Shown: positions 1 to 6,590 of the stretch, piece by piece
Numbering within the stretch: the stretch's first letter is position 1
Layout of the letters: every line of letters begins with the position of its first letter
Source of the DNA: a bacterium
Lineage (GTDB): Bacteria; Cyanobacteriota; Vampirovibrionia; Obscuribacterales; Obscuribacteraceae
Assembly: GCA_030431355.1 (NCBI GenBank)
Contig: JAUIJG010000129.1
Coordinates: 1-12,626, forward strand
Length of the DNA stretch: 12,626 nt
Direction: 5' to 3'
Made by a program: the position numbers and the translations under genes
The notes under the pieces: model-generated
Database searches by the model: none
Told to the model about the DNA's origin: nothing
The model's input: the letters and a program-made list of their open reading frames with translations, nothing else

Positions 1-671
1 ACCACTGCTCCTGGTGCCTCTGCTTTTAGTCTCTCTCCCATCTCACTCTCTTCCGGACCGCCAATAAGTATGCATTCGATATCTGTTGAGGGGGCGAAAT
101 GCTCCAGTAGTTTTAGCCAGCTCTTCTGGGGCCAACCCCTGTGAGGTCTGAACTTGCCGACACCGGGTACGATACCTATGTATGTTTTGGTACCGGATGC
201 AAGGGCGTATTTTTTGAGATTTTCTATATGGTCATCACTGGGATAGAGTGTGGGAAACAGGTTATCCGGTCTATCCACGCATACTTCTTGAATAGTGGCT
301 ACAAAATTGTCGACAGCATGCATGGTGGCAGTGGTATCTGATTTCTGCTTCTTGTAAGTGAGAGTTTTCGCGCCGGAAAAAATGCCCATGATTCGCCCTC
401 TCAGTGAGTTTGAGAGGTCCACAAATAGGTCCGCCTTCAACTTTCTCAGGGTACTTATCTGGCTTATCAGACTCGCTTTCTTGTTATAAGCCTGGAAATT
501 ATCGATGGACGGACAAAAGTCAAGCAGTATGGTTTTGAGACTTTCATAGGACCAGGAAGTGATTTTTGTATCAGGAAAGTTTTTTCTCAGGGTAGTAGCG
601 ACCGGCGTTGCGAGCATTGAGTCGCCAATGGCGGCGGGATGAAAGATGACTATGTGATCGGGAGAATTCAT
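1..671 (-). CDS. Glycosyltransferase family 9 (heptosyltransferase-like), C-terminus cut by window edge
   Basis: I translated the reverse strand from an ATG at 669-671 and the frame stays open to base 1 (223 full codons). The N-terminus reads like the first strand and loop of GT-B family 9 enzymes: a hydrophobic strand (HIVIFHP), then AAIGDSMLATPV and a T-L-R-K helix. The middle has the DLFVDLSNSLRGRIMG segment. The C-terminal part has the donor-side motif GIVPGVGKFRPHRGWP, then W-L-K-L-L and the strand ILIGGPEESEMGERLK. This pattern is characteristic of ADP-heptose:LPS heptosyltransferases, which add heptose to the LPS core at the inner face of the cytoplasmic membrane. Family members are about 330-360 residues, so about a third is missing. 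AAAGG lies about 7 bases before the ATG. The donor sugar and exact family member cannot be told from this fragment, so no symbol is given. Confidence 0.93.
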   Translation of the reverse strand, partial: MNSPDHIVIFHPAAIGDSMLATPVATTLRKNFPDTKITSWSYESLKTILLDFCPSIDNFQAYNKKASLISQISTLRKLKADLFVDLSNSLRGRIMGIFSGAKTLTYKKQKSDTTATMHAVDNFVATIQEVCVDRPDNLFPTLYPSDDHIENLKKYALASGTKTYIGIVPGVGKFRPHRGWPQKSWLKLLEHFAPSTDIECILIGGPEESEMGERLKAEAPGAV

Positions 672-675
672 TTCT

Positions 676-710
676 AGCCTTTATATCCAGCCTTTATTTT
701 TATCCTTTAG
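676..710. repeat. Three tandem copies of a ~13-bp unit upstream of the glycosyltransferase
   Basis: AGCCTTTAT begins at 676 and again at 689, and a weaker copy, ATCCTTTAG, begins at 702, giving a 13-base period. Read on the minus strand the units place AAAGG three times ahead of the glycosyltransferase ATG. The closest copy serves as its Shine-Dalgarno sequence. The two intact copies are certain by eye; the third is degenerate. Confidence 0.5.
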
Positions 711-739
711 TGTCATTATGGGCTGGATTTTTTCGAAAC

Positions 740-1063
740 ATGAACTATCATATTGGGGTTATGTACGATGATTATTTTGTTTTAGGTTGGCCACAGCCAT
801 CAGGAAAAATAGCAATTCTCTGTCGCTCGCGGGGAACGAACCCCGGGCCGGCTTATTGTTGGACAAAACGGGAAGCTATTCAACTGAGAACTCGTCTTGC
901 CAACGACAGGCGTGGTGAGAGCAATCCATCCGCTAGAAGAATAATTCAGCAGCTTCTGGTTTACAGATATCGTACCAAACAGCCCTTGCAATGGCGTCCG
1001 GGTGATCTCTGGGTCTATGCCGACCCGATGATCTTAGATCCCCTGGAAGTAAGACACCACTAA
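740..1063 (+). CDS. Hypothetical small protein (107 aa), unrecognised
   Basis: This open frame runs to a TAA at 1061-1063. The start is uncertain: GTG at 710, ATG at 740 and ATG at 761 are all possible and none has a proper Shine-Dalgarno sequence; 740 is a compromise. The product is rich in Arg, Tyr and Trp, with a Gly/Pro-containing N-terminal stretch (FVLGWPQPSGK), a basic helix-like centre (TKREAIQLRTRLA, then SARRIIQQLLVYRYR) and a short acidic/aromatic end (RPGDLWVYADPM). There is no signal peptide, membrane segment or known motif. It sits alone, divergent from the glycosyltransferase and convergent with the next gene. A competing minus-strand frame (800-991) looks less protein-like. 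I do not recognise a family; it could be a lineage-specific protein or a chance ORF. Confidence 0.42.
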   Translation: MNYHIGVMYDDYFVLGWPQPSGKIAILCRSRGTNPGPAYCWTKREAIQLRTRLANDRRGESNPSARRIIQQLLVYRYRTKQPLQWRPGDLWVYADPMILDPLEVRHH

Positions 1064-1125
1064 TAATTCTTTATCTGGTGCCAAAAAACTACCGGATTTA
1101 ATACCGAATCAAAAACAGCTTGTTC

Positions 1126-2124
1126 TTAAATCTTTTCTGGAGGCAAGCCTGCTTTTATACTCTCTGTGATCAGGGATTGGGCTATAGCTTTCATCTTTTC
1201 AAAGTCATCTAGATAAAGCCGGTGGTGTGTTTCCAGGCTTTTGCAATAGAGGTTTTTGTTTAGAAAGTCATCTCGTTTGATAGAGCGCTCCAGCTTGTCT
1301 CGCAGTGCTCTTGCTCCTCCAACCTTCAGAATCGGTTCGATGAAAGCATCTTTAAGAGTACTGCTTTCACCCTCTTTTACTGGAAGCTTAAAACCTGTTT
1401 CAGCGGTGTTTTTCAATCCCAGCTCCATCCTGACATTTAGCTCCGCTAGAAGCGCTCCGGCTTCCGCCCAGAGAAAAGTGTCGGTGAAGGTTTCAAGCGA
1501 GACAGGACCATCGCCGTAGAGCTTGTCCAAATATCGATGCACGCAGTGGTAGAGCTGGTGGGTCAGATCCACAATTTGTTCTTCTTCATTTCTAGTTAAA
1601 TCCAGATGTATTCGGTGGCGTAGTGGATCATATTCGCAAGGATATTCAGTCTTGTGCAGACAAATTGTTATTTCATCTTTCCAGGCTAAGCGATAGAGTC
1701 TCTCGACCAGCTCACTCAAAGTCCTGGAATTCTCCAGGGTTTTTGTGCAACCAAGGAGATTTTCAGCTTCAGGGCTCCATCGGCTCAAATACTGAACTAA
1801 GCTGATTTCAAGGGTTATCTCTTCTTTTTGAGCATTCTCAGAATCCCTGTCCCGGGCTGTGATTTCAAATTTGTCCACAGCATCGAGTCCATCAGAAAAA
1901 GACTGAAAAGAATCTGACTTCAAATCGGTCTCGGTCTCTTCCCCTTCAAGACCGGTGATCATGAACTTGTCAACAGTAGCCATGCCCTCGGAGAATGACT
2001 TGAAACTATCTGCGTTCTTGTCCTGGGCTTTGCGATACTCTCTATTCTTTTTTTCAGAATCTAGTCTTTCCTCGTTGAGGGAGGCTGGTTCTGATTTGTC
2101 GGGAAGGTCATTTCCTTGGGACAA
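1126..2124 (-). CDS. Uncharacterised protein with a duplicated 32-residue unit and an HExxH-like domain lacking the catalytic Glu
   Basis: The start is TTG at 2124, chosen because AAGGAG lies 6-12 bases upstream on the minus strand and no in-frame ATG competes. The 332-residue product has no signal peptide or membrane helix and is probably cytosolic. Residues 1-38 are very polar. Residues 39-57 and 71-89 are repeats of D-S-F-x-S-F-S-x-G-x3-V-D-K-F-x-I-T with a 32-residue period. Residues ~105-330 look like one folded domain. At 189-193 is HQLYH preceded by a helix (EEEQIVDLT), followed 28 residues later by WAEAGALLAE (E221). This layout resembles gluzincin-type metallopeptidases such as ImmA/IrrE-like proteins (HExxH then a helix with Glu), but the catalytic Glu is Gln here. 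The peptidase link is my inference from spacing, not a recognised family. The gene diverges from the phosphate transporter across a shared palindrome. Confidence 0.85.
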   Translation of the reverse strand: MSQGNDLPDKSEPASLNEERLDSEKKNREYRKAQDKNADSFKSFSEGMATVDKFMITGLEGEETETDLKSDSFQSFSDGLDAVDKFEITARDRDSENAQKEEITLEISLVQYLSRWSPEAENLLGCTKTLENSRTLSELVERLYRLAWKDEITICLHKTEYPCEYDPLRHRIHLDLTRNEEEQIVDLTHQLYHCVHRYLDKLYGDGPVSLETFTDTFLWAEAGALLAELNVRMELGLKNTAETGFKLPVKEGESSTLKDAFIEPILKVGGARALRDKLERSIKRDDFLNKNLYCKSLETHHRLYLDDFEKMKAIAQSLITESIKAGLPPEKI

Positions 2125-2130
2125 TCTGGT

Positions 2131-2136
2131 CTCCTT
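2131..2136 (-). promoter_or_regulatory. Shine-Dalgarno AAGGAG that fixes a TTG start
   Basis: On the minus strand AAGGAG ends six bases before the TTG at 2124-2122. No ATG start in that frame is nearby: the ATG at 2150 is in another frame and soon stops, and the ATG at 2111 would leave this strong site poorly spaced. This makes TTG the likely initiator. Confidence 0.7.
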
Positions 2137-2179
2137 CTTTGCAAGGCATGACGGTACTTAATTGTGTAAACTTATCCGC

Positions 2180-2228
2180 TATATAAGAAGCTCGGTTAAG
2201 GTCTCCTTAACCTTCAAGTTGCTAATTT
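2180..2228. promoter_or_regulatory. Operator-like palindrome in the divergent promoter region; resembles a cyanobacterial Pho box
   Basis: Bases 2194-2212 form a perfect 8-bp inverted repeat with a 3-base centre (GGTTAAGG-TCT-CCTTAACC). Within it, GTTAAGGT (2195-2202) and CTTAACCT (2206-2213) can also be read as two octamers 11 bases apart. CTTAACCT fits the PyTTAAPyPyT octamer described for cyanobacterial SphR Pho boxes, which occur as direct octamer repeats with 3-bp spacers. Possible -10 hexamers flank it: TATATA at 2180-2185 for the minus gene and TAATTT at 2223-2228 for the transporter. Neither side has a good -35, as expected if an activator replaces it. That the palindrome exists is certain. 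Regulation by phosphate is inferred from the neighbouring transporter. Confidence 0.45.
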
Positions 2229-2280
2229 TACCTAAGCTCAGGCAACCCGATCTCCTGTAAATCCAGGTACTTAAATTACT

Positions 2281-3306
2281 ATGTCTCCGGAAACAATTAT
2301 CGCAGTAGTCGCCATTGTACTTGCCCTTGGTTTTGACTTCGTAAACGGCTTTCATGATACAGCAAACGCCGTGGCGACAGTGATTTATACAAAAGCTTTG
2401 AAGCCGTCCGTGGCGATTGTGATGAGCGGTCTGCTCAATTTCCTCGGGGCAGTAGTTGTCGGAACCGCGGTCGCCCAGGTCATCACCAAGATCATCCCTG
2501 CCGAATCGGTATCATTGCCGGTGGTGGTTGCTGTTCTGGTGGCAGCCTTGATCTGGAACCTGGTTACCTGGTGGTATGGAATTCCGGTTAGCTCATCCCA
2601 CTGTCTTATAGGCAGCCTTTTCGGAGCAGGAGTTACCGCCGCCGGTATGGATGGTGTCAGCTGGCATGAGTTGAACAAGGTCTTTCTCGCTCTTCTTATA
2701 TCCCCGGTTGTAGGATTCGGTGGCGGAGCCCTGGCTACCTGGTTGGCCCTGAAACTTTCCAAGGAGAAAGAGGATGTGAGCCGAAAAGAGCAGAAGCCTA
2801 TCATGCGCTGGCTGCATATCTTTTCCAGCGCATCGGTAAGCTTCAGCCACGGAAGTAATGACGGTCAGAAAACCATGGGGATTATTACCCTTATTTTAGC
2901 TACCCATTTCAGCCAGTTCGGGTATCACATCAATGAGGTGCCCCTCTGGGTGATGGTGTCCGCTGCCACGGCCATCGGTGCCGGAACGATCATCGGAGGG
3001 TGGAGAGTGATCCGTACCGTCGGTACTAAGATAAGCAGGGAAAAATTGAGTCATTCCCAGGGCTTCGGAGCTTCCATGAGCACTTCATTGATCATTCTGG
3101 TCGCATCCCATATCGGCGCGCCGGTGAGCACCACCCACACCCTCAGCTCGGCTGTGGCGGGTGGTACAATTCCTGTGCACGGCAAGGACAAACTTAATCC
3201 AAAAACTCTCAAGCTTATATTGCTCGCCTGGATTTTGACATTGCCCATAGCGTTCATTCTTGCCGCTGTCAGTCTATTCTTACTCAGGTTGGTCTGGCCC
3301 GTTTAG
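2281..3306 (+). CDS. pit: Inorganic phosphate transporter, PiT family
   Basis: This is a low-affinity inner-membrane phosphate:cation symporter. The 341 residues carry both PiT half-signatures. The first is GFDFVNGFHDTANAVAT (about 17-33), with the conserved Asp and Asn residues, and the second is SFSHGSNDGQKTMG (about 187-200). Each is followed by the matching Pro-Val-Ser-(S/T)-(S/T)-H motif: IPVSSSHCLIG at 101 and APVSTTHTLSS at 280. About ten hydrophobic segments are visible, with a central charged cytoplasmic loop (about 160-177, KEKEDVSRKEQK). This short loop is typical of bacterial PiT proteins. The ATG at 2281 has only a weak ribosome site. The USP-like gene follows 42 bases later on the same strand, so the two are probably co-transcribed. 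The upstream palindrome suggests regulated expression. Family assignment is secure. The coupling ion (proton or sodium) and the carriage of metal-phosphate are not readable from sequence. Confidence 0.97.
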   Translation: MSPETIIAVVAIVLALGFDFVNGFHDTANAVATVIYTKALKPSVAIVMSGLLNFLGAVVVGTAVAQVITKIIPAESVSLPVVVAVLVAALIWNLVTWWYGIPVSSSHCLIGSLFGAGVTAAGMDGVSWHELNKVFLALLISPVVGFGGGALATWLALKLSKEKEDVSRKEQKPIMRWLHIFSSASVSFSHGSNDGQKTMGIITLILATHFSQFGYHINEVPLWVMVSAATAIGAGTIIGGWRVIRTVGTKISREKLSHSQGFGASMSTSLIILVASHIGAPVSTTHTLSSAVAGGTIPVHGKDKLNPKTLKLILLAWILTLPIAFILAAVSLFLLRLVWPV

Positions 3307-3318
3307 ACATACTTTCAC

Positions 3319-3342
3319 CCTTTAGAGAGCCTTGTAAAGGAG
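3319..3342 (+). promoter_or_regulatory. Small hairpin overlapping the ribosome-binding site of the USP-like gene
   Basis: CCTTTA (3319-3324) can pair with TAAAGG (3335-3340) around a 10-base loop. The right arm contains four of the six bases of the AAGGAG Shine-Dalgarno sequence (3337-3342), which lies 6 bases before the ATG at 3349. When folded, it would reduce translation of the second cistron relative to the transporter. The stem has six pairs, four of them A-T, so it is weak; its effect is inferred. Confidence 0.3.
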
Positions 3343-3348
3343 CGTCTG

Positions 3349-3810
3349 ATGAAGTATATGGTGGCTATAACAAGTCCCAAGAAGAGCGAAAATGTGATCG
3401 GCGTGGCTGCCGCTCATGCCCTTGGCATGGGGGCTGAACTGATTGTTTTGAGAGTGCTTCCCGACCCCGAAAAGGTGGGTGTGGTCGCCCAGTTGATCTC
3501 TTCTGAGAGACCCCATAATAAAGCGGAAGAGCATATCTCTAAAATCGTTGAAGACTTAAAAGCGCGGGGTATCAATGTACGGGGCGAGATTCGCACCGGT
3601 AAAGTTGCCGACGGAATCGTTAAGGCCGCTGAAGAGCATGACGTGGATATGCTTTTTGCCGGAGCCTGTCATCCTGATGACAGGGGCTTTATCCTGGGCC
3701 AGAAAGATCCGATTTTGAACTACCTGGTCAACAATTTGCCTTCAAATCTGTGTGTTGTAAGAACCACCGATGATCAGGAAAATGCCGAAGACGATATCGA
3801 GACTACTTAA
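3349..3810 (+). CDS. Universal stress protein (UspA-like) with a degenerate nucleotide-binding loop
   Basis: The 153-residue length and alpha/beta pattern fit a single USP domain: strand MKYMVAIT, helix from about 12 (SENVIGVAAAHALGMGA), strand ELIVLRVLP, helix from about 57 (NKAEEHISKIVEDLKARG), strand NVRGEIRTG, helix VADGIVKAAEEHDVD, strand MLFAGA, and C-terminal strand SNLCVVR. ATP-binding USPs have Asp at the end of strand 1 and the loop G-x2-G-x9-G-(S/T). Here the Asp position is Thr8, and the loop (from G105) reads GACHPDDRGFILGQ, lacking the second Gly and the Ser/Thr. Nucleotide binding is therefore unlikely, as in the UspA subclass. AAGGAG sits 6 bases before the ATG. Placement directly behind a phosphate transporter suggests a role linked to phosphate uptake, which is inference. 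Its stop overlaps that of the convergent helicase gene. Confidence 0.87.
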   Translation: MKYMVAITSPKKSENVIGVAAAHALGMGAELIVLRVLPDPEKVGVVAQLISSERPHNKAEEHISKIVEDLKARGINVRGEIRTGKVADGIVKAAEEHDVDMLFAGACHPDDRGFILGQKDPILNYLVNNLPSNLCVVRTTDDQENAEDDIETT

Positions 3811-5771
3811 GGCTGTTCACTTTTATCGCTGTCGATAGCCTGAAAGAAATCTTCCACTGTGTCGATGCCGTGCACCAATTTCATCGGTGGCAGGCAACGG
3901 ATCATTCTTTTGCCATAAAATTTGCCTGTCAGCCTTGGATCAAGGATTGAAACCATTCCCATGTCTTCCTGGGTGCGGATCAATCTTCCGACTCCCTGTT
4001 TCAACCTGGTAATGGCATGGGGAAGGGCAAAATCCATAAACCAGTTTTCGTCCTGGTTGGCTTGCATTCTCTCACAGCGAGCTTCGTAGACCGGGTCATC
4101 CGGTACTTGAAATGGAATTCGGTCGATGATAACGCAGCTTAGAGACTCGCCATCCACCGATACGCCTTCCCAGAAAGATGCGGTTCCGAATAGTACCGAA
4201 TTAGGTGTCTTTTTAAACCATTCCACCAATTTGTTTCGAGGCATTTCACCTTGTCTTTTGGCTTCAAATGGTAGTCTATCCGATACCATCTCAAACACCT
4301 TGTTCAGGGCGTAGCGACTGGTAAAAAGTACGAAGGCTCTGCCTTTTGTTATCTCTAGCAATTCTTCGATTCGATCCGCTATGACCGGAAGATATTGTGG
4401 TGAATTGGGATCCGGCATTCCTTTGGGCAGATAAAGCAAAGACTGCTCTTGAAAGTTGAAAGGAGAGGGGAACTTGTCCTGGACCACTTTCCCAGAGACG
4501 CCGGTGTTCTTTTTGAAATAGTGAAATGGGTCTTCAGTGTCGGTGGCCAGCGTCGCCGACATAAAAATAGCTGACTCCAATCCCGGTTTTTTCAAGACGA
4601 AGTCGTGAATCTGCTCAGAGACATCCAGGGGAGCAGCGGTTACTTTTATGCGCTGACCGGCGAAGTCCTGTTTCTCTGCCCATACAACCCAATCCAGGCT
4701 CGGCTCCGAAATCAGGCTGAGACAGTGTTGGTAGCCCTCTATCGTGCCTATGATCGCCTTTGCTTTGAGCTTAATCTTATCCCGGGCCATGTCCACATCG
4801 AGAATGTCTTCAAAGGTCTGTCGGTCCAACCAGTCTTTCAGCTCTTCCAGGGAAGACAGCAATGGTTTTGCCGAATCCAGAGCTTTTTGCAATCGCAGCT
4901 TTTTGTACTGCATCTGATCGTTGAGATGCTGAAAAAAGTCGGTGGAATCTCTCAATATATGGTCGATTAAGGTGACCGGTGCGCTTACTTTTCTCTGGGC
5001 CCTTGATACCAACCTTTTGATACCGCCGGTGCTGATTGATGAGCTGAACGCTTCAGTGGCTATGTCCCTTAAATGATGGGCTTCATCCACTATCAAAAGA
5101 TCATATTTTGGCAGGATTTTTCCCATTGATACGGCGTCAGCCAGGAGCAGAGCGTGGTTGACCACGAGAATGTCGGCTGTCTCCGCCCTTCTTCTTGCAT
5201 CAAAATAGAAGCAGTCGTTGAAGCTCGGACAGCGGTTTCTCAAGCAGTCGTCTTTACTGGAATTGATCTCCTGCCAGGTTTCAAAATGGGGCACATACTC
5301 CAGCTCTGAGATGTCACCTTCCATGGTGGAATCTATCCAGTCCACAATGTCCTGGTCCACGGCTTCTTCCCGCATGTGATCTTGAAAGCGTCTCAATCCA
5401 ACATAGTTTCCCCGACCTTTCATCAGGGCAATTCTCAGCTGGTTGGAGACCACCTCTTTGATCAGGGGCAGGTCTTTCTTTATGTATTGTTCCTGCAGGG
5501 ATATGGTGGCGGTGGAGACCACCACCCTTTTGTCGGTCAAAGCCGCTGGCACCAGAGCCGCGAGACTCTTTCCGATACCGGTGCCGGCCTCGAAGATCCC
5601 TGTTTTCCCGGATTTGAAGCAGTACTGGATGGACTCACCCAGGTGAATTTGAGACTCCCGGCTTTCATAACGGGGCATCTTCTCTTTGATCTTCTCGAAG
5701 ACACTCAGGACAGTCTTCAATTCACCGGTTGAACTTTCCGCTTCTTGAACTGAATTGTTTTTTGTCGTCAA
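3807..5771 (-). CDS. dinG: DinG-family (XPD-like) ATP-dependent DNA helicase with one Fe-S cysteine position replaced
   Basis: The 654 residues show the DinG/XPD superfamily 2 order: Q-like motif YESRESQ (35-41), Walker A AGTGIGKS (62-69), motif Ia STATISLQEQ, DEAH box VDEAH (228-232), motif III-like SATLA, and motif VI QGVGRLIRT followed by the typical D-x-G-x4-LDPR. These enzymes unwind DNA 5'-3', including forked and R-loop structures, in repair. The Fe-S region has C176-x4-C181-x5-C187, the spacing known from E. coli DinG, followed by F-D-A-R-R and the usual ADILVVNHALLL. The first cluster cysteine, normally in K-G-R-x-N-Y-L-C, is Gly125 here (KGRGNYVG). Translation starts at TTG 5771, whose last two bases are shared with the TGA of the LysM gene (TTGA), indicating coupling; ATG at residue 32 is an alternative. 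Confidence 0.95.
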   Translation of the reverse strand: MTTKNNSVQEAESSTGELKTVLSVFEKIKEKMPRYESRESQIHLGESIQYCFKSGKTGIFEAGTGIGKSLAALVPAALTDKRVVVSTATISLQEQYIKKDLPLIKEVVSNQLRIALMKGRGNYVGLRRFQDHMREEAVDQDIVDWIDSTMEGDISELEYVPHFETWQEINSSKDDCLRNRCPSFNDCFYFDARRRAETADILVVNHALLLADAVSMGKILPKYDLLIVDEAHHLRDIATEAFSSSISTGGIKRLVSRAQRKVSAPVTLIDHILRDSTDFFQHLNDQMQYKKLRLQKALDSAKPLLSSLEELKDWLDRQTFEDILDVDMARDKIKLKAKAIIGTIEGYQHCLSLISEPSLDWVVWAEKQDFAGQRIKVTAAPLDVSEQIHDFVLKKPGLESAIFMSATLATDTEDPFHYFKKNTGVSGKVVQDKFPSPFNFQEQSLLYLPKGMPDPNSPQYLPVIADRIEELLEITKGRAFVLFTSRYALNKVFEMVSDRLPFEAKRQGEMPRNKLVEWFKKTPNSVLFGTASFWEGVSVDGESLSCVIIDRIPFQVPDDPVYEARCERMQANQDENWFMDFALPHAITRLKQGVGRLIRTQEDMGMVSILDPRLTGKFYGKRMIRCLPPMKLVHGIDTVEDFFQAIDSDKSEQP

Positions 5772-6499
5772 TTAATCTGGGCGGATTTGGTCGCCGCTAA
5801 TCTAGCATTGGAAGGATGATAGGTAGGCAGGCTCAGTTTCTGACCAAGACCCAGGGTATCTGCGTTCTTGAGATTGTTCTGTTCCACGATGGAGTCGATC
5901 AGGCGGGGCGTTACCTTGCGGTAATTCTTCAGAGCGATGGATACCAGGGTATCGCCTGACTTAACCTCGTAGCTCTTGCAAATAGGCTCCAGGGGAGCGG
6001 TCGGGTCTACGTTTTTGGAGATTACCGGGGTATTGGCATCGCTGGAATCCTGCACCGAGTTGGCTTGAATCAAAATCGGTTTGTCCTGATTTGCAACCAC
6101 GTCGGCGTCCTGGCCGGAGAAGGCGGAGTAGCCCCAGACGGCAAAGAGCGAGAGAATTGCTCCGCCGATGAATCCGACGGTCAGAAGCGCGCTCGGGGTC
6201 TTTTTAATGGGGTTGATAAACTCTTGATGGAGGTCCTGGTGAACACCGGGCCACAATGTCTCTAACTCATCTGTCTTGGGGGCTTCCGGTTCAGAGGCGA
6301 GGAGTTCCTGGACGCTGGCCTTCTTCTCTCCCTGGGGACGAGCAGGCGTACTAACCACCGTTGCTTTCGGGGTGGCTTTGATAGCGGACTTCTCGTCGGC
6401 GCTGACAGGGGTATAAGATGGTTCTCTTTCTATCTCAGCAATTTGGATGTTGGTGGCTGAGTCGTCTAAATTGATAGCTTTTTCAGTACTTTCTACCAT
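5768..6499 (-). CDS. Single-pass membrane protein with C-terminal LysM domain
   Basis: I prefer ATG at 6499 (243 aa), because AAAGGTG lies about 5 bases upstream; a GTG at 6505 would give 245 aa with its ribosome site too close. Residues 1-~100 are acidic, Pro/Ala-rich and lack a signal peptide. One membrane helix follows two lysines (about 104-126, ALLTVGFIGGAILSLFAVWG). A ~45-residue linker then leads to one LysM (about 176-226: SYEVKSGDTLVSIALKNY to LGLGQKLSLP). LysM binds N-acetylglucosamine-containing polymers such as peptidoglycan. An N-in, C-out topology would put LysM in the periplasm and an unstructured tail in the cytoplasm. No catalytic domain is present, so this is a wall-binding or anchoring protein. 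The next gene is the DinG-like helicase, overlapping by the sequence TTGA, which is an unexpected partner. Confidence 0.92.
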   Translation of the reverse strand: MVESTEKAINLDDSATNIQIAEIEREPSYTPVSADEKSAIKATPKATVVSTPARPQGEKKASVQELLASEPEAPKTDELETLWPGVHQDLHQEFINPIKKTPSALLTVGFIGGAILSLFAVWGYSAFSGQDADVVANQDKPILIQANSVQDSSDANTPVISKNVDPTAPLEPICKSYEVKSGDTLVSIALKNYRKVTPRLIDSIVEQNNLKNADTLGLGQKLSLPTYHPSNARLAATKSAQIN

Positions 6500-6557
6500 G
6501 GTCACCTTTCTTGTAAAACCGCACTGCCCTTAGTTCTATCTGTGATAGCTTTGTGAC

Positions 6558-6590
6558 GGTCCATATGTATGGGAATACTAGCGCTGGACC
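6558..6590 (-). other. Hairpin in the putative leader of the LysM gene
   Basis: GGTCCA (6558-6563) pairs perfectly with TGGACC (6585-6590). Inside is a competing small palindrome, CCATATGTATGG (6561-6572). It lies 59-91 bases before the LysM ATG on the transcribed strand and is not followed by a T tract, so it is not a terminator. A role in mRNA folding is possible but unproven. Confidence 0.35.

Noticed and set aside
826..848. Minus-strand CGGGGTTCGTTCCCCG, resembling a tRNA T arm
   Set aside because: The loop is not TTCRANY and no acceptor, D or anticodon arms can be drawn around it; it is a GC-rich hairpin inside an ORF.
800..991. 63-codon minus-strand frame opposite the small plus-strand ORF
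   Set aside because: Ser/Pro/Thr-rich antisense product without a ribosome site; the plus frame looks more protein-like.
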